Assembly (NCBI GenBank): GCA_009360885.1
Contig: SPEL01000006.1
Coordinates: 70,303-134,302, forward strand
Length of the DNA stretch: 64,000 bases
Direction of reading: 5' to 3'
Source of the DNA: Sphingobium sp.
Lineage (GTDB): Bacteria; Pseudomonadota; Alphaproteobacteria; Sphingomonadales; Sphingomonadaceae
Shown piece after piece: positions 36,149 through 44,951 of this stretch. The first letter of the stretch is position 1, and every line of letters begins with the position of its first letter. Under the pieces are notes generated by a model, which searched no databases, had not been told where the DNA came from, and was given only the letters and a program-made list of their open reading frames with translations. A program made the translations under genes and the position numbers.

Positions 36149-36832
36149 ATGATGAATAAAAGCGGAAAAATCGGTATGGGCCTTGCTCTTGCTGCCCTGA
36201 TGACCACTACGGCCTGCGTTACCGACCCGGAAACCGGACAGCGTTCCGTTTCCAAAGCAGCCGTAGGCGGCATTGGTGGCGCGCTGGGTGGATATTTGCT
36301 GGGCGATCTGGTCGGCGGTAAACGCGACCGCACCGAGAAAATCGTTGGCGCAGGCATTGGCGCGCTCGCGGGTGCGGGCATCGGCTCTTATATGGACCGG
36401 CAGGAAAAGAAACTGCGCGAACAGACCGCCGGCACCGGAGTTGACGTGATTCGTGATGGCGATAATCTGTTGCTGCGTATGCCATCGGGCATCACCTTTG
36501 GCTTTGACAGTTCAGAGGTTCAGCCCCAGTTTCAGCCTACACTGAATGAGGTTGCATCCACCCTCACCCAGTTCCCGCAAACCTATATCGACATTTATGG
36601 CCACACCGATAGCGACGGTTCCGACGCCTATAATCAGGGCCTGTCAGAACGCCGCGCCCAGTCGGTGGCCAATTATCTGTCCATGCACGGTGTGCAATCT
36701 GCCCGTCTCGCGACCCGCGGCTTTGGCGAAACGCAGCCCATCGCCAGCAACGCAACCGAAGCGGGTAAAGCGGCAAACCGCCGCGTAGAGATTAAGATTG
36801 TGCCTGTCACACAGCAGGACACAGCCTCTTAA
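36149..36832 (+). CDS. OmpA-family lipoprotein with glycine zipper
   Basis: A 227-residue outer-membrane protein. The N-terminus has a signal peptide ending in a probable lipobox (LMTTTAC). Next comes a glycine-zipper segment (VGGIGGALGGYLLGDLVGG and VGAGIGALAGAGIGSY, about residues 35-80), then a C-terminal OmpA domain (ITFGFDSSEVQP, IYGHTDSDGSDAYNQGLSER, ANRRVEIKIVP) that binds peptidoglycan. It resembles YiaD-type proteins. AAAGGA lies 5 bp before the ATG at 36149 and 8 bp before a second ATG at 36152; either may be used. A strong terminator follows. Confidence 0.9.
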   Translation: MMNKSGKIGMGLALAALMTTTACVTDPETGQRSVSKAAVGGIGGALGGYLLGDLVGGKRDRTEKIVGAGIGALAGAGIGSYMDRQEKKLREQTAGTGVDVIRDGDNLLLRMPSGITFGFDSSEVQPQFQPTLNEVASTLTQFPQTYIDIYGHTDSDGSDAYNQGLSERRAQSVANYLSMHGVQSARLATRGFGETQPIASNATEAGKAANRRVEIKIVPVTQQDTAS

Positions 36833-36854
36833 TTCACTATCCCATATTATGAAG

Positions 36855-36881
36855 AAGGCGGGCAGCACTGTCCGCCTTTTT
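36855..36881 (+). terminator. Intrinsic terminator of the OmpA-family gene
   Basis: AAGGCGG and CCGCCTT with a 10-base loop, then TTTTT, 22 bp after the stop. Confidence 0.88.
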
Positions 36882-36971
36882 ATTTGGGTCCGCCTTTTAT
36901 TCGACAAGGGCGCATTAGCAGTGCAACTCCCCTGCCCTATCAAACACCCACTTATACCATCTTCATGATGG

Positions 36972-37589
36972 TCAGAAGCGTTCGCTAATCCCGTCAATGA
37001 CGAATTGCACTGCCAGCGCGGCGAGCAAAACCCCCAGCAAGCGCGTTACGACCGTCTCAATTTTCTGTCCCAGTATCGCCATTAACGGTCCAGCCGCCAG
37101 CAATGCCGCCAACACCAGCAGCAGCACTGAGCCAATTGCCGCCAGAACGATCATCCGTTCCTGCAAACCATCGGCCCGCGCCATCAACAGCATCACGGTG
37201 GTGATCGTCCCCGGTCCGGCAATCATCGGCATCGCCATCGGGAAGATAGAGACATCCTCTACTTCTGGTGTTTCGATGATTTTCTGCGCCCGGTCCTCAC
37301 GCCGCTGCGTGCGTTTTTCAAACACCATTTCGAGCGCAATCATGAACAGCATAATGCCGCCAGCGATGCGAAAGCTATATAGCTCAATACCAAGCTGCCC
37401 CAGAAGCTGCTTTCCCCACAGGGCAAAGACCAACAATATTGCAGCAGATACGCTGATAGCGCGAAAAGCCATCGCCTTGCGCTGGTGCGCCGATGCATCA
37501 CGCGTCATGCTGGCATAGATCGGCGCAGCCCCAGGCGGATCAATCACCACGAACAGCATGACGAAAGCGGATATGAACAGCTCAATCAT
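36972..37589 (-). CDS. marC: MarC-family membrane protein
   Basis: A 205-residue protein with six hydrophobic segments and the MarC/UPF0056 pattern: FVMLFVVIDPPGAAPIYASM at the start, FRIAGGIMLFMIALEMVF near residue 75, and PMIAGPGTITTVMLLM near 122. The family was once tied to multiple antibiotic resistance; its transport activity is not known. The start overlaps the upstream gene's stop by 4 bp, making it the distal gene of the yggT-folD operon. Confidence 0.88.
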   Translation of the reverse strand: MIELFISAFVMLFVVIDPPGAAPIYASMTRDASAHQRKAMAFRAISVSAAILLVFALWGKQLLGQLGIELYSFRIAGGIMLFMIALEMVFEKRTQRREDRAQKIIETPEVEDVSIFPMAMPMIAGPGTITTVMLLMARADGLQERMIVLAAIGSVLLLVLAALLAAGPLMAILGQKIETVVTRLLGVLLAALAVQFVIDGISERF

Positions 37590-38290
37590 CGCACCGCACC
37601 CACCTTATCCTCTATAACCATATCATAACCGCTGCCATTCCACAGGCTGATACGGACATGACGGCTACCATCAGTGCCTATGTCATAGCTCCATCGCAAG
37701 CTTTCATCCAGCGGTGGCGCTTCAGCCTTATGGTCCTTGCTGCTTTTACGATCATCCGGCGAAGGCATTATATCGGCACCCGGTCCGCGACGACCGGGCA
37801 GATTTTTACAATTGGCGACATGGCCTTCAAGGGCTTCGACACTGTCACGCGGCGTCATCAGCCTGTCCCAATGGTCAAACACCCATTTCCATTCGCCCTT
37901 TTTATCGCGCCGCCAAACGGTCGTGAAATAGCCCTGCGCGCCATCTGGCCCCTGCCACGCGCCAGTAGTCGCCCCCAGTCGTCCGTCGCAGGATACATAA
38001 GCACGGTGCGCCTGCCACTTCACAGCTTGCGGGGGGTCCTGCTTGCCTTTCAGCCAGTTCGCCGCCAATTCCGGCCGCTGAACCGCAATCACTGCATCAT
38101 CAGCCGCAGTCTTGCGAAACGCAGTCCATTGCCCCTGTTCCCGCGCCATACGACTGAAGGCAATATCCGCCGCAAAAATGCTGCTGGGGTCGGGAAAGAA
38201 GCGGGCTGGTCCTTTACTGCGCGCCTGTGCAACCGACAGAACAGAGCTTGCCAGTACTGCACTGGTCACAGAAAGAACCAGCCAACGCAT
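37586..38290 (-). CDS. Exported protein with a possible NTF2-like domain
   Basis: A 234-residue protein with a signal peptide ([20 protein letters not shown], cleavage after AQA). The region DIAFSRMAREQGQWTAFRKT through AYVSCDGRLGATTGAW and TTVWRRDKKGEWKWVFDHWD has the layout of DUF4440/SnoaL-type NTF2-like domains, as a resemblance only. Two cysteines are present, one in VSCDG and one in NCKN. The ATG overlaps the folD stop (TGATG), so this start is preferred to an upstream one. The function is unknown. Confidence 0.75.
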   Translation of the reverse strand: MRWLVLSVTSAVLASSVLSVAQARSKGPARFFPDPSSIFAADIAFSRMAREQGQWTAFRKTAADDAVIAVQRPELAANWLKGKQDPPQAVKWQAHRAYVSCDGRLGATTGAWQGPDGAQGYFTTVWRRDKKGEWKWVFDHWDRLMTPRDSVEALEGHVANCKNLPGRRGPGADIMPSPDDRKSSKDHKAEAPPLDESLRWSYDIGTDGSRHVRISLWNGSGYDMVIEDKVGAVR

Positions 38291-39183
38291 CACAGACCTT
38301 CGGGTGCCGGGAGTCCTGCACGCATATGCGCCGCGACCAGCGTATTGCGCAGCAGCACCGCAATCGTCATCGGCCCCACGCCGCCGGGAACCGGGGTTAT
38401 GGCGCGCACATGACCAAGGCATTCCGCAGTAGCGACATCGCCCACTAGGCGGCTCTTACCTTCTTCGTCTCCGGGAACGCGGTTGATACCCACGTCAATC
38501 ACCGTCGCGCCGGGCTTAATCCATTCACCCTTCACCATTTCCGGGCGACCAACAGCCGCAACAACAATATCCGCCCGGTGAACAACCGATGCAAGGTCTC
38601 GTGTACGGCTATGCGCGATAGTAACGGTGCAGCTTTCTGCCAGCAGCAGCGCCGCCATCGGCTTACCCACAATGTTGGAACGACCAATGACCACGGCCTC
38701 CATGCCGGAAAGATCGCCCAGTTCATCCTTCAGCAGCATCAGACAGCCCAGCGGCGTGCAGGGGACCAGCGCAGGCAGGCCTACCGCAAGGCGGCCACTA
38801 TTCACCACATGGAACCCATCCACATCCTTGGCCGGGTCAATCGCAGCGATGACCGCATTTTCATCGAGATGCTTCGGCAGGGGAAGCTGAACAAGAATGC
38901 CATCAACCGCATCATTCTTATTGAGATCGTCGATAAGGGCCAGCAATTCATCCTGGCTGATATCAGCCGGGCGCTTATATTCCAGACTTTCCATACCGAC
39001 CGCAACGGTCATCTTGCCCTTGCTGCGCACATAGACGGAACTTGCGGGATCTTCTCCCACCAGCACTACCGCCAGACCCGGCTTGCGGCCCTGAGATGCA
39101 ACGAAATCCGTTACTTTCTCAGCCACCTGCCCGCGCAGTCTCGCTGCAAAAGCGGTGCCATCAATCAGCTTGCCCATTGTCAT
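38290..39183 (-). CDS. folD: Bifunctional methylenetetrahydrofolate dehydrogenase/cyclohydrolase
   Basis: NADP-dependent enzyme interconverting 5,10-methylene- and 10-formyl-tetrahydrofolate for one-carbon metabolism. It has 297 residues, typical. Catalytic Tyr/Lys in [10 protein letters not shown] (Tyr51, Lys55); [15 protein letters not shown] near 95; cofactor loop [17 protein letters not shown] near 170; C-terminal [16 protein letters not shown]. An alternative ATG two codons later exists (39177). The start lies 23 bp inside the DUF167 gene. Confidence 0.95.
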   Translation of the reverse strand: MTMGKLIDGTAFAARLRGQVAEKVTDFVASQGRKPGLAVVLVGEDPASSVYVRSKGKMTVAVGMESLEYKRPADISQDELLALIDDLNKNDAVDGILVQLPLPKHLDENAVIAAIDPAKDVDGFHVVNSGRLAVGLPALVPCTPLGCLMLLKDELGDLSGMEAVVIGRSNIVGKPMAALLLAESCTVTIAHSRTRDLASVVHRADIVVAAVGRPEMVKGEWIKPGATVIDVGINRVPGDEEGKSRLVGDVATAECLGHVRAITPVPGGVGPMTIAVLLRNTLVAAHMRAGLPAPEGL

Positions 39184-39496
39184 CCTTCATCCACTCCTTC
39201 GTTAAATCAGCCACCTCCTGCGCCTTACCAATAAGACGCACCCGCTTGAGGCGGCTGGTATCTCCTGAATCCAATTTCATGGTCTTTGCCGGAATATGCA
39301 GGGCTTTGGCAAGCAGGCGCAGCAAAGCATCATTGGCCCGCCCCTTTTCCGGCACAGCGCGCACCTGCACCTGAAGCCAGACCGCGCCTTTTTCATCCTG
39401 CCACAGCCCGCTTATCTGTTCCTTTGCGCTGCGCGGGGTCAGGCGAATGGCCAGCAGCGCATCTTCGCCATCTGTTCGCCAGAAAGTTGGCGTCAT
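39161..39496 (-). CDS. DUF167 (YggU-like) protein
   Basis: A 111-residue protein of the DUF167/YggU family, function unknown. Typical segments are [17 protein letters not shown], then [20 protein letters not shown] and [14 protein letters not shown]. It lies between yggT (27-bp gap) and folD (overlap), an order often seen for yggT and yggU. Confidence 0.87.
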   Translation of the reverse strand: MTPTFWRTDGEDALLAIRLTPRSAKEQISGLWQDEKGAVWLQVQVRAVPEKGRANDALLRLLAKALHIPAKTMKLDSGDTSRLKRVRLIGKAQEVADLTKEWMKDDNGQAD

Positions 39497-39523
39497 TACC
39501 CCGCCGCCATTATCACGCCGCCA

Positions 39524-39826
39524 TTATCCGACCGAGAGTAAAGGGCCGAAAACCGCTGGCAATATCGCCTGCTGCAATATGATGATGCCCAGCAACACCA
39601 CCATGGGGGAAAGATCCAGCGCGCCCAGATCAGGCATGACACGACGTATAGGGCGGTAAATGGGCTGGGTCAGCCGATCCAGCGCAATCCAGATCGACCG
39701 CACGAAATCATTATGGGTATTGATGACGTTAAACGCCATTAACCAGCTCATAATTGCCTGAACGATGATGATCCACCACAGCACATTCAGCAGGATGGAG
39801 ATAATCTGATACAAAGCGAAGGCCAT
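39524..39826 (-). CDS. YggT-family membrane protein
   Basis: A 100-residue integral membrane protein with two hydrophobic regions (ALYQIISILLNVLWWIIIVQ and PMVVLLGIIILQQAILPAVF) joined by the conserved LTQPIYRPIRRVMPDLGALD motif. Family members have been linked to osmotic tolerance and, in plants, to cytochrome assembly. GGAGAG 4-5 bp before the ATG at 39826 decides the start; the longer frame overlaps repeats. It is the first gene of its operon because argB is separately terminated, and four 13-bp iterons precede it. Confidence 0.88.
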   Translation of the reverse strand: MAFALYQIISILLNVLWWIIIVQAIMSWLMAFNVINTHNDFVRSIWIALDRLTQPIYRPIRRVMPDLGALDLSPMVVLLGIIILQQAILPAVFGPLLSVG

Positions 39827-39839
39827 GAACTCTCCGTAG

Positions 39840-39891
39840 GCAAATAACGAGCGCAAATACCAAGCGCAGATAATGGGCGCAAATAGCAGGC
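39840..39891 (-). promoter_or_regulatory. Four tandem 13-bp iterons before yggT
   Basis: Units at 39840, 39853, 39866 and 39879 read GCAAATAACGAGC, GCAAATACCAAGC, GCAGATAATGGGC and GCAAATAGCAGGC on the plus strand, head to tail without gaps. On the minus strand each gives TAT(T/C)TGC. They lie 13 bp before the yggT start, after the argB terminator. Confidence 0.75.
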
Positions 39892-39897
39892 CGATCC

Positions 39898-39924
39898 TGA
39901 AAAGGCCCGGCGCAATGGGGCCTT
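39898..39924 (-). terminator. argB intrinsic terminator
   Basis: On the minus strand AAGGCCC and GGGCCTT with a 9-base loop, leading into TTTTC. It separates argB from the yggT operon. Confidence 0.7.
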
Positions 39925-39990
39925 AGACCATTTTCAGGCCGGGTGGAACAGGGGGCACGGCATTTTCTGCCTCCCCTCCTCCTCTGCCGT

Positions 39991-40896
39991 TTAAGCGTGC
40001 ACCAGCGTGCCCGCCCCACTCCGGGTGAATATTTCCAGCAACATCGCATGAGGCACCCGGCCATCCAATATGACCGCCGCATCAACCCCATTTTCCACCG
40101 CATGAAGGCAAGTTTCCAGCTTGGGGATCATCCCGCCGGAAATAGTGCCATCTTCCTGTAATGCCTTGATCTTCGCGGGATCAAGATCGGTCAGCAACTG
40201 CTTATCCTTGTCAAGGACGCCCGGCACATCCGTAAGCAGGAAAAAGCGCGATGCCTTTAGTTCCGCTGCGATGGCGCCTGCCATGGTATCCGCATTGATA
40301 TTATAGGTATGGCCATCCGCGCCAATGCCAACCGGCGCCACCACCGGGATGATGCCATCACCCGACAGGCTATCGAGAATACGGCGATCCACCGAGACGG
40401 GATCCCCCACAAAACCGAGATCGACATGGCGTTCGATGCCGCTATTTGGGTCAGGCATACGCTTGTCGCCTACTTTTTCGCAGACAACCAGACCGCCATC
40501 CTTACCGGAAATACCGACAGCGCGGCCACCGGCCCCCGCAATCCAGCTAACTATTTCCTTATTGATCGAGCCTGCCAGAACCATTTCGGCAATTTGCGCC
40601 GTTTCCTTATCGGTAACGCGCAGCCCGCCGACAAATTGCGACTCAACGCCCAGACGTTTCAGCATCGCACCAATTTGCGGGCCGCCGCCATGAACAACGA
40701 TGACATTAATGCCCACCGCCTTCATCAGCACAACATCTTCGGCAAAGTCCCGCGCAGCCTCAGGATCGCCCATAGCATGGCCGCCATATTTAACGACGAA
40801 GGTTTCCCCGGCATAGCGCTGCATATAAGGCAAAGCCTCCACCAGCGTTTCTGCCTTCGCCAGAGAGGCGGTATCCGTTGCATATTCTGTGGTCAT
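39991..40896 (-). CDS. argB: Acetylglutamate kinase
   Basis: Phosphorylates N-acetylglutamate in arginine synthesis. The 301-residue protein shows [12 protein letters not shown] near residue 33, [15 protein letters not shown] near 64, [20 protein letters not shown] near 165 and [13 protein letters not shown]. The length and the N-terminal helix before the kinase fold suggest the hexameric, arginine-sensitive type, as an inference. It is transcribed alone, with an ATTTGCGA-type palindrome 55-78 bp upstream and a terminator downstream. Confidence 0.95.
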   Translation of the reverse strand: MTTEYATDTASLAKAETLVEALPYMQRYAGETFVVKYGGHAMGDPEAARDFAEDVVLMKAVGINVIVVHGGGPQIGAMLKRLGVESQFVGGLRVTDKETAQIAEMVLAGSINKEIVSWIAGAGGRAVGISGKDGGLVVCEKVGDKRMPDPNSGIERHVDLGFVGDPVSVDRRILDSLSGDGIIPVVAPVGIGADGHTYNINADTMAGAIAAELKASRFFLLTDVPGVLDKDKQLLTDLDPAKIKALQEDGTISGGMIPKLETCLHAVENGVDAAVILDGRVPHAMLLEIFTRSGAGTLVHA

Positions 40897-41200
40897 AATG
40901 ACGCGCCTTTAAGCGGTTTTTGCACAAAGGGAAAGATGTGCTGAACATCGCATTTGCGATAAGCTTGCAAATAAAGCCGAAAGCAGCCCTATTAGGCGAC
41001 ATAACCGTCAATATCGGGCAAAACGATCAGCATTTTCTGTGGCCAGCGCCTCCCACACCGGCGGCAAGCTGCCCTTATACTTAACCGTCATATTATTGAC
41101 ATATATCTGTCAGAAACAGGCGGGCGGCACCAACGCCATCATGAACAGGTCCAGACTGATAGTTCCCTATCTGAACCTGTATCGCGCCCGAAGATATTGA
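40897..41200. other. Divergent promoter region argB/nucleoside transporter
   Basis: 304 bp with no gene seen. It holds the palindrome at 40951-40974 and a small TGACA-N6-TGTCA inverted repeat at 41097-41112 nearer the transporter gene. Confidence 0.5.
40951..40974. promoter_or_regulatory. ATTTGCGA...TTGCAAAT palindrome upstream of argB
   Basis: CATTTGCGATAAGCTTGCAAATAA has ATTTGC/GCAAAT arms spaced by 9 bp, as before aspC, and agrees with that site at 17 of 23 positions. It lies 55 bp upstream of the argB start. Confidence 0.45.
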
Positions 41201-42436
41201 ATGAAGATTTTGACTGGCTTAGCCGGCATATGCATCATCCTTGCTATTGCCGTGCTGTTTTCATCCAATCGCCGTGCGATTAACTGGCGCATTGTCGGCG
41301 CAGCCTTTGCGATGCAGGCAGCCATTGCGGTGCTGGTCCTTTATGCCCCGGCAGGGCGCGCCGCGATTGGCTGGCTGTCGCGCGGTGTATCAAATTTGCT
41401 GGGCTATTCGCAGGTCGGCACGAATTTCATCTTTGGCCCGCTGGCGAAACAGGAACTAGGCGGCACCAGCTTTGCCATATCGGCCCTGCCCGTCATCATC
41501 TTCTTCGCCAGCCTTGTTTCCATCCTCTATTATCTGCGAATCATGCCCACAATCGTACGCTGGGTTGGTGGGGCGCTGCAAAAGATAATCGGCACATCAC
41601 GGGTGGAATCGCTCTGCGCTGCTGCCAATATTTTCGTCGGGCAAAGTGAAAGCCCGCTGGTGATCCGTCCCTATCTGGCGGGATTGTCACAGGCCCGTAT
41701 GTTCGCGGTTATGACATCGGGAATGGCAGGCGTTGCGGGGACGATTCTGGCCGCTTATGCCGCCATGGGCATCCGCATTGATTATCTGCTCGCCGCCAGC
41801 TTCATGGCCGCACCGGGCGGATTGCTGATGGCAAAGATCATCATGCCTGATACGCCAGAAGATATGGCGCAGGATGAAGCCATAGAACTCCCCGAAGGGC
41901 ATGAGGATGAAGCCCCCGTCAACATCATCATGGCGGCGTCCCAAGGCGCGCAAACCGGTGTCAAACTAGCAGTGGCGGTAGGGGCGATGGTGCTGTCCTT
42001 CGTGGCGCTGATTGCGATGGCCAATGGCATATTAGGCAGTATTGGCGCTCTGTTCGGTTACCCCGACCTGTCGTTCCAGCAGATTGTCGGCACGGTATTC
42101 GCGCCGGTCATGCTGCTTCTCAATATTCCATGGTCAGAAGCCTATCAGGCAGGCGGCCTGTTCGGCACGAAAATCGTCCTCAATGAATTTGTGGCCTATA
42201 TCGAGCTGAGTTCCATCGCGGCGACATTATCCCCCACCACCGTGGCGACGATCACCTTTGCGCTCTGTGGGTTCGCCAATTTCACGTCCATCGCTATCCA
42301 GATGGCCGTCGCGGGCAATCTCGCCCCCAATCAGCGCCCGGTTATCGCGCGTCTGGGCATCAAGGCGCTAATCGCAGGGAGCCTCGCCAATTTAATGAGC
42401 GCAGCATTGGCCGGGTTGATGCTCCACCTGCAATGA
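41201..42436 (+). CDS. Concentrative nucleoside transporter (NupC/CNT family)
   Basis: A 411-residue inner-membrane symporter for nucleosides, driven by protons or sodium. Features: three N-terminal hydrophobic segments, the GQSESPLVIRPYL motif near residue 146 (the CNT G-x-S-E core), MTSGMAGVAGTILAAYAAMG near 167, the FMAAPGGLLMAKI segment, a charged cytoplasmic loop near 215-240, and the second-half TKIVLNEFVAYIEL motif with the conserved asparagine/glutamate, then FALCGFANFTSIAIQ. No nucleoside-processing enzyme gene is adjacent. The Shine-Dalgarno is weak. Confidence 0.93.
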   Translation: MKILTGLAGICIILAIAVLFSSNRRAINWRIVGAAFAMQAAIAVLVLYAPAGRAAIGWLSRGVSNLLGYSQVGTNFIFGPLAKQELGGTSFAISALPVIIFFASLVSILYYLRIMPTIVRWVGGALQKIIGTSRVESLCAAANIFVGQSESPLVIRPYLAGLSQARMFAVMTSGMAGVAGTILAAYAAMGIRIDYLLAASFMAAPGGLLMAKIIMPDTPEDMAQDEAIELPEGHEDEAPVNIIMAASQGAQTGVKLAVAVGAMVLSFVALIAMANGILGSIGALFGYPDLSFQQIVGTVFAPVMLLLNIPWSEAYQAGGLFGTKIVLNEFVAYIELSSIAATLSPTTVATITFALCGFANFTSIAIQMAVAGNLAPNQRPVIARLGIKALIAGSLANLMSAALAGLMLHLQ

Positions 42437-42437
42437 A

Positions 42438-42460
42438 GGGAGGGAGCAACCCTCCCCTCT
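42438..42460 (+). terminator. Terminator of the nucleoside transporter gene
   Basis: GGGAGGG and CCCTCCC with a 5-base loop, followed by CTCTTT, directly after the stop codon. Confidence 0.6.
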
Positions 42461-42473
42461 TTAATATCTGTTT

Positions 42474-43343
42474 TCAGAAGCTTGGAACGGGTTCCTCACC
42501 CGAATAATCATAAAAGCCCTTGCCAGTCTTGCGGCCCAGCCAACCAGCCTCCACCAGCTTTACCAGTATCGGGGCCGGGCGATATTTCGGATCACCAGTA
42601 TCATCCTGAAGCACCTTGGTGATTTCAAGGCAGGTATCAAGGCCGATCAAATCCGCCAGCCTCAACGGCCCCATTGGGTGGTTCAGGCCCAGCTTCGCGC
42701 CCAGATCAATATCAGGGATAGAGGCAAGGCGTTCGCTCACTGCGAAAAATGCTTCATTCAGGAACGGCAGCAACATACGGTTGACGACAAAGCCGGGGCT
42801 GTCCGCCGCCATAACCACCTGCTTGCCCAATTTTTCGGCAAAGGCCCGCGCTTTATCCGCCGTCGCATCACTGGTTGCGAAACCACGGATGATTTCGAGC
42901 AGCGGCATTAATGCTACCGGGTTGAAGAAATGCAGACCAATGAAGCGCGAAGGATCAGCCACTTGCGCCGCCAGACGGGTGATGGAAATGGACGAAGTGT
43001 TGCTGGCCAGCACCGCATCAGCGTGCAAGACCTTGCCTGCGGCTTCGAAAATGCTGTGTTTTATCTCTTCCCGCTCGGTCGCAGCCTCAATGATGAAGGC
43101 CGCATCAGAAAGCGGCGCATAATCCCCCACCGGGGTTATGCGGGCCAACACATCATCGGCAACGCCCTGTTCCATTTTGCCTTTGCCAACCAGCTTGCCA
43201 AATATTTTGGCAATGCTCGCCTTGCCTGCCTCAGCCCGCGCTATGTCTACGTCCGCAAGCAGCACATGAAACCCGGCCTGCGCCGCGACCTGCGCGATTC
43301 CGCTGCCCATCTGCCCTGCACCAATGATCGCCGCTACATCCAT
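42474..43343 (-). CDS. 3-hydroxybutyryl-CoA dehydrogenase
   Basis: NAD(P)-dependent dehydrogenase oxidising 3-hydroxybutyryl-CoA in fatty-acid or polyhydroxybutyrate metabolism (HbdA/PaaH type). The Rossmann loop [16 protein letters not shown] starts at residue 5, which is why I start at the ATG at 43343 with GGGCAG upstream and drop ten residues of the longer frame. Further marks: [27 protein letters not shown] with the catalytic histidine, [16 protein letters not shown] and [19 protein letters not shown]. 289 residues, family length. It is divergent from the DUF1176 gene; no other beta-oxidation gene is near. Confidence 0.93.
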   Translation of the reverse strand: MDVAAIIGAGQMGSGIAQVAAQAGFHVLLADVDIARAEAGKASIAKIFGKLVGKGKMEQGVADDVLARITPVGDYAPLSDAAFIIEAATEREEIKHSIFEAAGKVLHADAVLASNTSSISITRLAAQVADPSRFIGLHFFNPVALMPLLEIIRGFATSDATADKARAFAEKLGKQVVMAADSPGFVVNRMLLPFLNEAFFAVSERLASIPDIDLGAKLGLNHPMGPLRLADLIGLDTCLEITKVLQDDTGDPKYRPAPILVKLVEAGWLGRKTGKGFYDYSGEEPVPSF

Positions 43344-43518
43344 ATTTCTGCCCTTTCCCAATGGGATAACCACCAGTCATCAGCACCTGCCGAGATGCAA
43401 TATGCTGTAAATCCTGATGGCCTTTCGATTGCACAATATCACGAAACCCCTATTACAGAAGGGGGCAAGGCAACATAGTGGCGCAATGCGCTGTGTTGTA
43501 AAAGGGGGGACAAAGTCT

Positions 43519-44652
43519 ATGGCGCATATCATCGCAATCAATCATCAGGGACAGAGATTGAAGGCCTGCATCGGTGCGCTACTGATTGGCACAACCGCCC
43601 TCTTCACGGCGTCCACCGCACCTGCATCTGCCCAATCGGCGCAGCGCCCCGGCCCGTTGGAAACATACAAGGACTGGGTGATTGGCTGTGATAATATCGC
43701 CGATTGCACGGCTGCATCGCTCCTTGCCCCCGATGGCAGCATCGCCGAAACATTCGCGACCCTCTATATCCGCCGCGATGCCGGCCCCTATGGCGCTATC
43801 CGTATGGAAATCCGGCTGAGCGACAATCATGCAGGGAAGGCCGATCTGTTGGTGGATGGCGTAAAATACACCGCTTCGGATATTAGTGACACCCTCATCA
43901 CCATTAGCGATGATGGCAGGGCCAGCCTCCTCCCCGCAATGCTGCGCGGCAAGGCCATGCAGGTGCAGGCGGATGGCAAGATCATCGGCAGCATTTCCTT
44001 AAATGGCTTGTCCGCCGCCCTGCGCTATATGGATGCGCAGCAAGGCCGCGCGGGCACCGTAACAGCACTGGTCGCCACCGGAAAACTGGTCGCCACCAGC
44101 GTCAAAGCCGCACCATTGCCCCCCGTCGTCCAGCATCTCCTTCCCGAAAAGCAGAAAAAGGCAACCTCTGCCCGCCTGTGGCAGGGGGAAAGAGGGCAAG
44201 CCCTTGCCATCAGTGGTTGCGCAGCCGAGCAAACACCAGAATCCGAGGCTGAGATCACCTGGCTGTCGGATAAGGAGGAATTGGTCCTCATCCCCTGCGG
44301 CCACGGGGCGTATAATTTCAGCTATGTGCCGCTTATCGCCACGGGCGCTGCGGGGCGGCGCAATTTCAAACCAGCGCGGTTTGATTATCTGCCGGGGTGG
44401 AGCGAAGCGGGCAAGATTTCGAGCCTAGTGAATGCCGTGTGGGATGCGCAAGGGGCAATCCTCTCCAGCTACTCCAAAGGACGCGGCATCGGTGATTGCG
44501 GATCAACCGAGAGCTATGTGTGGGATGGTGCCGTTTTCCATATGATCGAAAAGCGGGAAATGAAGGAATGCCGCGGCGCGTGGGACTGGATCAGGCTATG
44601 GACCGCGCAAGCAAAGCCCATGGAAAAGAGTAGCAAGAAATCTGCTAAATAA
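43519..44652 (+). CDS. DUF1176 domain protein, exported
   Basis: A 377-residue protein with a long signal sequence (ACIGALLIGTTALFTASTAP, cleavage near ASA|QS) and the DUF1176 pattern: ETYKDWVIGCDNIADCTAAS near residue 50, GPYGAIRMEIRL, a central LLPAMLRGKAMQVQA, and paired cysteines (VIGCDN.ADC, ISGCAAEQ, LIPCGHGAYN, GDCGSTESYVW, KECRGAW). The many cysteines and export suggest disulfides in the periplasm. Function unknown. A run of G (43504-43510) 8 bp before the ATG is the ribosome-binding site and sets the start. Confidence 0.85.
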   Translation: MAHIIAINHQGQRLKACIGALLIGTTALFTASTAPASAQSAQRPGPLETYKDWVIGCDNIADCTAASLLAPDGSIAETFATLYIRRDAGPYGAIRMEIRLSDNHAGKADLLVDGVKYTASDISDTLITISDDGRASLLPAMLRGKAMQVQADGKIIGSISLNGLSAALRYMDAQQGRAGTVTALVATGKLVATSVKAAPLPPVVQHLLPEKQKKATSARLWQGERGQALAISGCAAEQTPESEAEITWLSDKEELVLIPCGHGAYNFSYVPLIATGAAGRRNFKPARFDYLPGWSEAGKISSLVNAVWDAQGAILSSYSKGRGIGDCGSTESYVWDGAVFHMIEKREMKECRGAWDWIRLWTAQAKPMEKSSKKSAK

Positions 44653-44677
44653 ATTCTAGACAAGGGTGAAAATGCCG

Positions 44678-44911
44678 TCATCCGCCGCCATGCGCAATCA
44701 ATAGCAACACAACAATGATGACGGCCAGCCCCTGAAACAATATGCGGCCCATCATTGCCTTATTCTGTTTCAGGCTGGATGGGCTGGGGCCAGACGTGCC
44801 GGATTTCAAATCCGCCTCACTGGCGCGCAGGAAGGCAATAATCCCGCGAACAAGCATGAACACAGTCGCCGCCATCGCCCCGATCAGCAAGATGGTAAGG
44901 AAAATATCCAT
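44678..44911 (-). CDS. Small two-helix membrane protein (HIG1-like)
   Basis: A 77-residue protein with hydrophobic helices at about 3-27 (LTILLIGAMAATVFMLVRGI) and 57-73 (FQGLAVIIVVLLLIA) joined by a polar loop, SLKQNKAMMGRILFQG. The KQNK..M..R..FQ motif matches the bacterial HIG1/twin-transmembrane proteins linked to respiratory-chain function. It lies 40 bp after gluQ on the same strand. Confidence 0.7.
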   Translation of the reverse strand: MDIFLTILLIGAMAATVFMLVRGIIAFLRASEADLKSGTSGPSPSSLKQNKAMMGRILFQGLAVIIVVLLLIAHGGG

Positions 44912-44951
44912 CGCTTCACCCTTCCCGTCTTATATTTCTGTGGCCGCTATT

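Noticed and set aside
39840-39891. Possible CRISPR array
   Set aside because: The 13-bp units are contiguous with no spacers; they are iterons.
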